A stretch of DNA of 64,000 nt from Neocallimastix lanati (nom. inval.) (taxonomy: Eukaryota; Neocallimastigomycota; Neocallimastigomycetes; Neocallimastigales; Neocallimastigaceae). The translations under genes and the position numbers were made by a program. Location of the stretch: NCBI GenBank assembly GCA_016946835.1, contig JACVTC010000127.1, positions 467,940 to 531,939 on the forward strand, read 5' to 3'. Shown in pieces: positions 57,423 to 64,000 of the stretch. The notes below the pieces were generated by a model. That model saw only the letters and a list, made by a program, of their open reading frames with translations. It ran no database searches and was not told where the DNA came from. Position 1 is the stretch's first letter, and the number at the start of each line of letters is the position of its first letter.

Positions 57423-58003
57423 TGAATTTTGTAATTTAGTATATTTGTAGTAATAAATTTAGAAGCAAAGTTTTATTTATTATTTTCACCTTTCAAAAAT
57501 TTTTCTTTTTAAACGATAAATATTGTATTGTTATAGCTAATAAAATTATTAATTAATTATAATTATTAAATACAAAAAAATAATCTTTATTGTCGTACAA
57601 TCTGATAGTACACACTGTCTGACGTGCAGCTTACCTAATGGTGTCATGCCACGCGTGTGCCACGATTACTATATTCAATATAAAATATAGCAGTTCAGAG
57701 CCTACTAGCCCAATTACTATGTAGGATAAACTTAATCCGATAATCTATGTACGGAATAAAAAAAATTTTAAAAGTATTCAATAATATTTTTATTAACTAA
57801 TAAAAATTAACTAAAAACACAATATTTTCAAGTAAATTAAGATTCTTTTACAGGAATTATTAAACAAATAAAGTATCAGTAATAAAAAAAAATAAAAAAA
57901 ATTTAAATGGCGAAGTTAGCCAAAGTCTGATACTTTATATAATAAAGTGCCTTATAACTAGCACAAAGAAAAGTAAAAAAAAAATATATATAAAAAAAAC
58001 AAT

Positions 58004-58040
58004 CTTACGCCTTCGGTGACGTAAGCTCCTTATTCGCCAG
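58004..58040 (-). ncRNA. Conserved leader hairpin motif in element E
   Basis: On the element strand CTGGCGAATAAGGAG is followed by the stem CTTACG, loop TCACCGAAGG and stem CGTAAG, a perfect 6-bp helix. The same loop and 5' flank occur in C (23928-23968) and F (60982-61028) with different stem sequences. It is a structured part of the element RNA, not a separate gene. Confidence 0.65.
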
Positions 58041-58426
58041 TGCTTGGAAAGTACCCGCACCTTCGTGTGTTGAAACGTTGAAGGCTGAACTATTATTACC
58101 GGGTCGGTAACCAAATACCTTCGTCTACTTTCCAATTAATCTCCAAATTAACTACTATTCAATAACCTACTATGAATAGAGTTAATTTGTTGCTATCTGA
58201 GAATACACTGTGTATGAGCTCTATCCGCTCCTTGTTATAATTTTACAAAATTTGTTTTTTTTTTTTTTTGAATCTTAATTTTACTTATTTAAAAAAAATT
58301 TTTTTATATATATATCAAACAAGCGCCATAGGTTAATCAAAGGATTAACGACTTACTTGTTTATCAATATAAAATAAAAAAAAATTAAAAAAAATCTATG
58401 TTATTTACTATTATTTCTATTTAATT

Positions 58427-58443
58427 CCCCGATATCTCCACCA
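58427..58443 (-). other. Element E primer-binding site
   Basis: TGGTGGAGATATCGGGG on the element strand, 6 nt inside the 5' LTR. It begins with TGG, complementary to the CCA end of a tRNA, as usual for Ty3/gypsy. The tRNA species was not identified. Confidence 0.75.
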
Positions 58444-58449
58444 TATAAA

Positions 58450-58771
58450 TGTTAAGGTTTTAGAGAATTAAATAAAAATAAAGTAAGAAACACAAATTTT
58501 ATTTTTTTATTTATTATTTTTATTTATAAATTTATTTTATTTTATTTTATTTTATTTTATTTTATTTGATGATATTTAAAAATTAGTAGCAAAATTTACA
58601 ACTATTTATACTTTTTTTTCAAGGCATAAAAGTTGTTCTTGCCACTAAATTACATTTTATTATTATTTTTCTTTTTATATATGAAACTATTAAATTTAAA
58701 TTGATTTTTATAATCAATTATATAAAATTTAATTATAACAATATAAATAAAATACATTTATAATATTAATA

Positions 58772-58817
<46 letters not shown>

Positions 58818-59301
58818 CTATCTAAAATATTACTAATAAGAATTTATTTAATTGGCTAAAATTTTTATTACAATCTGTTAAAATATTCAAATAAAAATAA
58901 AAATACTATTCTAATATAAAGGTTTTTAATAAAATAAAATATTTTTCAATATAAAATAAAACATTTCGATATAAAATTTTATAATAAAAGTTAAAATATA
59001 ATATATAAATTTTTAATTATCAATATATAAAAATATTATTAATACAAATTTTCATTATTAATATAAAAATAAAAAAATAAGATTTATTATTAATATTGTT
59101 AATATAAGTTTTAAATATATAAAAATATTACTATTAATATAAGATTTAATATAAAAATTATAAAGTTTAATATAATTTTTGATCTAATTTTTAATCTTTG
59201 AATTTAAAAATTTAAAGTACAAAAATAATAATGTACACATAATGTATTAGAAATAAATCGTAGATTTAATTAAGAATGCATTATTTAGTACATTCTTATC
59301 A
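58450..59301 (-). repeat. Element E 5' LTR
   Basis: 852 bp. AGTATAAATAG on the element strand (about 58612) is a TATA-box candidate. Confidence 0.93.
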
Positions 59302-59305
59302 ATTT

Positions 59306-60328
59306 GTAAGAATCTATAATTATTTGTTAGCAAATAATTATATTTTCTTAGTTAAGTTATTATAACTATAACTTTATTTAATTACATATAATATTTATTA
59401 AATTTATTTAATTTAATTTTAAATATTCATTAATTTAACAAAATTTATTTAATTAATTTTAAATAATATATTTACAATATGCTAAATTCTCTACTGTATT
59501 TAATGTATTTTGTATTGTATTTTATTCTGTATTTTATAATGTATTCTGTATTTTATAATGTATTCTGTATTTTATTAACTATTTAATTTTATATTTTTAA
59601 TATAAGGATAAATTATATGATCGAAATATCTTTTATTATTTTATTCTTTTATTTTCGATCATTAGATTGGAAAATCGGTTAATTAAGATTTTTTCCAATT
59701 ACTTTTTAGAAGTAATCGGTTTTACTTAATTAATGCGATGATCGATATGGATAGAATATCGATCGAAAACTTATCTAGGTTTTTCTATCTAATCTTTTCC
59801 TAGATAAGAGATTTGTTAAGATTAGAAAACCCTTTCTTATTTAACCTTATTTTCATAAAAAAATATAAATAAGGCTCTTGAGTTCTCTTTGAGAAATCAA
59901 GAGTTATTATTATAAAAAACATAGTTATAATAGTAACATTTTTATATTTTTAACTTTAATAAATTAATAAAAATATCTTATTCAAAAACATATTTTTAAG
60001 ATCAATTTATACAAACAATTCTTCTCTTACATTTTGTGTTATTATTATAATTAATTTTATAATAAACTCTACATTAAAGGTAAAAAAATTTATTTTATTT
60101 TATTTTCTCAACTTAATGAATTAGTCGTTAAGTTGTAGTTAATAATTCTATTTTGAGTTAGTTCTTAATAGAATTATTACAATAATAACTCTTCTTAGAT
60201 TAGCTTAGGGTTAGATAAAATGTGAAAAATTTTTAGAATAGTGTAACATTGAAAATTTTATTAGTGAATTAGTCTATTGAAATTATATATATTAGAATAC
60301 AATAATAATATATAGCTAGAGTGGCACG

Positions 60329-60381
<53 letters not shown>

Positions 60382-60709
60382 TTTTATTAGCAATTTTGAT
60401 TGAAAAAAAAAAAAAAAAAATTTTTTTTTTATTAGCAATTTTGATTGAAAAAAAAAAAAAATTATATTAAAAAAAAAAAAAATTTATATTAAAAAAAAAA
60501 AAAAAAAATTTTTTTTAATAGTTAATAATAGAATAATAAATTAATATTATAGAATAGTTTTAGATTATAATAATTTAATTAAAATAATTTTAGAATAAAT
60601 ATAATAATATATAATAGATTAGAATTATTTTAATAATTTAGAATTAATAGTATAGAATAATAAATAATTTTAGATAATATAATTAAGAATAGAAAGAATA
60701 ATTTAAAAT

Positions 60710-60751
<42 letters not shown>

Positions 60752-60829
60752 ATAATAATAATAAATAAATAAAGAAATAAATAAAAACATTAAAAAATAA
60801 ATTAAAAATAACAAACTGAGAAGGTAATA
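59306..60829 (+). promoter_or_regulatory. Probable LTR/promoter region of element F
   Basis: No ORF. TATAAATAAGG (59863-59873) is a good TATA box, followed at once by a strong hairpin (CTCTTGA...TCAAGAG with inner TTCTC/GAGAA, about 59875-59904), as at an RNA start. TGGCACGAA (60322-60330) is a possible primer-binding site. Long A and T runs occupy about 60330-60510 and 60715-60749. LTR status cannot be proven because the matching 3' LTR is outside the window. Confidence 0.4.
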
Positions 60830-61565
60830 ATACCTTCATATATAGAGTTAGCCATCTAATTGGGGATGGTGAGTACATTTTTAGGTAGTAATAAAGGAAA
60901 GGTCTCCTTTTCCTATACCGTAGCGGTTTGTACTGTACGGAAATGCAGTATTTCACGTGAAAGTATAGGTTATCCGAATGTAGCTCTAGCGAATAAGGAA
61001 CTCTTGGTCACCGAAGGCCTCGAGGTTCTTCAATATTATGTATTGAAGTAAAATTATATAGTTTTAATTTTAATAATGGGTTTTAACAGTTTGTTTATCC
61101 CAAACAAAATTGGTTATAGCAGTTATGTTTTTTTATGCTTGATTATATAAAACTGCTATGGAAAACATAAAATATTTTTTTATGTTTTAATGGATCACTT
61201 TTGCCGGTTTTTGAATGTTGTAAGGCATAAGAAAGTGATATTGAATTTTAATTAAAATAATACTAAATATTGTATTTATGCAGAAGTTTATAATAAAGGA
61301 TAAGTTTATAATAATATTTTGTTAATCATTTTAATTTAATTTCCAAGTACGTAGTTGACCGTTACTGGTAGGCTGTAACATTAGACCTACACCTCAGCCC
61401 TTTGGTTGATAAACCAAATGACGGTAACACGGGAAGGAAGAAATTAAAGTGTATTCTATAAAATATTTATTAATCAAAATCCTTATTATAATTCTTAATT
61501 TTGTGTAATAAAAATGTCCATTTTGTTAACTCTATCCTATTTTTATCTATACTAAAGGCATAAAA
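60830..61565 (+). promoter_or_regulatory. Element F untranslated leader
   Basis: Contains the conserved hairpin motif (60982-61028), the second conserved hairpin (61194-61239: ATCACTTT/AAAGTGAT around TTGCCGG and TTGTAAGGCATAA), an inverted repeat ATAGCAGTT/AACTGCTAT (about 61115-61160), and a branched structure at 61350-61430. It ends at the gag ATG. Confidence 0.6.
60982..61028 (+). ncRNA. Conserved leader hairpin motif in element F
   Basis: AGCTCTAGCGAATAAGGAA is followed by a longer stem with a small internal loop and a bulge (GAACTC..GG with CC..GAGgTTC) around the invariant loop TCACCGAAGG (61008-61017). Confidence 0.6.
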
Positions 61566-64000
61566 ATGGATTTCAATAGTAATAAACAAGCAATTTCCTC
61601 AAGTGAAGTTAATAATTCCTATCTCCATGATGAAAATGCATCCAAACTTATTACTGCAATTGCTGACTTCATTCCTGCTTTCTTTTCTCCTAATGGTGTC
61701 CTCCAAAAGGAAAATGAAAGCAATAAACTAAATATATTAGAAATTTTAATTCAAAGTGAAGATTTCTTTAAGGAGCATCCAAATTCTTTTCAAAAGGATG
61801 AACTAAAAAGTTCTTTTGTTATTAATAAACTTACTGGTACCGCCAGAAAATGGGGTCTTTCTCTTTTAACTGATGGTACTCTAAAGAACCTTGAATTTAG
61901 TAAGTTTAAGAAGCTCTTACTGGATAACTTTGATATTGGGAATGAAAGGAAGCAAAAATATGTCATCATGGAAAAGTTGTGGAAATTGAAACAACTTCAA
62001 TTAGGAAATGTTGCTGAATATACTATTGAATTTCGGAGATTGGCTGGACGTTTAGGATGGCCCGACGAAGTTTTAATCGATATAATCGGTAAGGGTCTAC
62101 TTGACAAAGTCCGCGAAGAGTTTGATAAACTCGAAAAGCCATCTACTCTTTTTGAAGCTACCAACATTATTATTGGAATTGATAAGAAGTGTTTTTTGGA
62201 AAGTCGTCTACGCCACAATCAAAAAAATAAATTTAATGGAAAAATGTCGTTTCATAGGAAGAGAAACGATTTATTAAAATCAGAAAAGAATTCTAAACAT
62301 TCTCATTTCAGAAAAAATAAGTCAAAAAACGACATACTTTCAGCAAATTACACCCCGAATATTAAAACAACAATCACAACTACCTTCTACCTTGATATTA
62401 ATGGAAGAAATATTAAGGCAAATCTATTAATTGATTCGGGTTCTGCCAGAAGTTTTATTTGTAAAAACTTCGCAAATTCTAATAAATTACCTGTGTTAGG
62501 ACTCAATTCCCAAATCAACATCCAACTTCCTAATGGGAAAAGTATGAATATCAGGCAAACTACTAAGCCCCTTAAATTAAAATTTATGGATCATAAGGAA
62601 ACTTTTGAATTCTGCATTGCTAATCTATCTCTTCAGGGCATTAATGGTATTCTTGGAAGGGATTGGTTATCCGTTCACAATCCTTTCATCGATTATAAAA
62701 ATAATAGAATCTACTTCCTTGGTAGATACTGTGGCTCACATTGCCCATCCTCCAAAAGTAATAAGTTTTTTTTATCAAAATAAAAATATTACTGCTTCAA
62801 TGTTGGAAAATTCAGAAGAAGATTCAGTATTACCAAATTCGGCTTTTGATACAGATATCTCAGATTCTGATTTATGTGCCGCAATGATTGATTCAGAAGA
62901 AGTAAACACTGACGTTCAGGGAAAAGAAGAGATTATTAATAAATACTATTCGGATCTTAAAATAGTATTTGAAAAGAAACAAGCTGAGAACTTACCACCC
63001 CATCGTGACTATGATATTGCTATTGAGCTTATTCCTGGTGGACAACTTTATTTTGGTCCAATATACTCTCTTACTGTACAAGAACTGAAAGCTTTAAAGG
63101 ATTATATTAAGGAAAACTTAAAAAGAAATTCATTAGGAAGTCAAAATCACCAGCAGGTGCTCCTATATTATTTGTAATGAAACGCGATGGTACCCTTAGA
63201 CTCTGTGTAGATTATCGCCGATTAAATGCTATCACAATCCGTAATAGCTACCCAATTCCAAGAATAAATGACTTGATTGAATCCTTTCAAGGAGCTAAGA
63301 TATTTACTCGTCTTGACCTTAGATCCGCTTATAACCTAATCAGAGTTAAAGAAGGTCACGAATATCTTACTGCTTTTAGAACCCCTTTAGGACATTTCGA
63401 ATATCTCGTTATGCCTTTTGGACTTCGAAATGCTCCCTCGGTTTTTCAACGTTTTGTACAAGATATCTTCAGTGATATCATTGGTTCTTTCGTGCAAGTC
63501 TATCTGGACGACATCATTATTTACTCTAACAACGAAGAAGAACATATTAAACATGTTAGGATCGTTCTTCAACTTCTCATCAACAATGGATTATATGCTA
63601 AATTAGAGAAATGTGACTTCCATGTTACTAAAACACTTCTTAGGCTTCACTGTTTCTGTAGATGGTCTCACTATGGATAAGGATAAGGTAAAATCTGTTC
63701 TGAATTGGCCTATTCCGAAGAATCAAAAGGAATTACAAAGTTTTCTAGGCTTATGTAATTTCTATAGAAAGTTTATCAATAATTTTGCCAAAAATATGGA
63801 ACCTCTTCGTCGACTTTTAAGGAAATATACTACATTTAATTGGATGAATCAGCAAATGAAGCTTTTTAATAAATTGAAAGAATCTTTTAAAGCTGATGAA
63901 GTGCTCATTTTTTCATAATCCAGAGAAAGAATTCATCGTTGAAACAGATGCTAGCGACTTTGCTGTCGGTTGCATACTTTCTCAGGTTAGTGACACTGAT
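61566..64000 (+). pseudogene. Element F gag-pol (Ty3/gypsy), broken, runs off the right edge
   Basis: Begins at the ATG at 61566 with gag, then an aspartic protease (LIDSGSARSF near 62435), RT ([20 protein letters not shown] near 63505) and the start of RNase H (ETDASDFAVG at the right end). RT precedes RNase H as in all gypsy elements; integrase would lie outside the window. I recognised no CCHC knuckle. It is broken, with about three breaks in the visible part. By sequence it is distinct from C and E. Age cannot be estimated without both LTRs. Confidence 0.88.

Larger units (their letters stand above)
57060..58449 (-). promoter_or_regulatory. Element E untranslated leader with conserved RNA blocks
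   Basis: 1.39 kb between the 5' LTR and gag. From the LTR inward: the primer-binding site (58443-58427); a block AGGAGCGGATAGAGCTCATA (58232-58213) shared with element C; the GCGAATAAGGA-hairpin motif (58040-58004) shared with C and F; a possible short counterpart of the third block near 57960-57940; a GC-richer stretch (57720-57595); and tandem 42-bp repeats (57232-57422). No supported ORF. Confidence 0.6.
51276..59301 (-). mobile_element. Ty3/gypsy LTR retrotransposon E, apparently whole
   Basis: 8.03-kb element with LTRs at 51276-52131 and 58450-59301, TG...CA ends, a 4-bp duplication ATTT (51272-51275 and 59302-59305), a primer-binding site 6 nt from the 5' LTR, a long leader, gag and pol. 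LTRs differ only by one T in a poly-T run and one 3-bp indel that I could see, so insertion is recent. Both frames are open; it looks whole. There is no chromodomain at the end of pol, so it belongs to a different lineage from element C. Confidence 0.95.

Overview
This is very AT-rich nuclear DNA. Coding islands are modest, long homopolymers and (ATT)n-type microsatellites are everywhere, and the element proteins are extraordinarily Asn-rich. A secreted family GH11 xylanase with an Asn/Trp-rich tail, ZIP metal transporters with short introns, and this retroelement mix together point to an anaerobic gut fungus (Neocallimastigomycota). That assignment is an inference from gene content and composition, not a database match.

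Layout. 1-953 (-): 5' part of a spliced ZIP transporter gene that runs off the left edge. 954-7199: mostly AT-rich spacer with tandem repeats, plus a few exon-like blocks on the minus strand. 7200-11515: two decayed copies of one LINE family (-). 12189-18566: Ty1/copia element A (-), apparently whole, with identical 320-bp LTRs. 18567-18631: an (ATT)n spacer. 18632-37332: a second, broken Ty1/copia element B (-), split by a 12.3-kb chromodomain-bearing Ty3/gypsy element C (+, 19960-32222) with a 5-bp target-site duplication. 37333-37570: microsatellites. 38476-39913 (-): a complete three-exon ZIP gene, paralogous to the one at the left edge. 42340-50300: AT-rich spacer with two or three A-tailed SINE-like retroposons and the intronless GH11 xylanase gene (45644-46708, -). 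51276-59301: Ty3/gypsy element E (-), apparently whole, with separate gag and pol. 60830-64000: structured leader and broken gag-pol of a third Ty3/gypsy element F (+), which runs off the right edge.

Host content is therefore only three genes: two ZIP transporters for divalent metal uptake and one secreted xylanase for hemicellulose degradation. The rest is retroelement, microsatellite or unassigned AT-rich DNA.

The best candidate for something undescribed is in the untranslated leaders of the three Ty3/gypsy elements (C, E, F). Their proteins are well diverged, yet all three leaders carry the same RNA motif: GCGAATAAGGA followed by a hairpin whose 10-nt loop TCACCGAAGG is invariant while the stem sequence changes in a compensating way. 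A second hairpin and a further sequence block are shared by pairs of them. Also notable is a primer-binding site in both copia elements that matches the anticodon arm of tRNA-Lys(CUU), suggesting half-tRNA priming.
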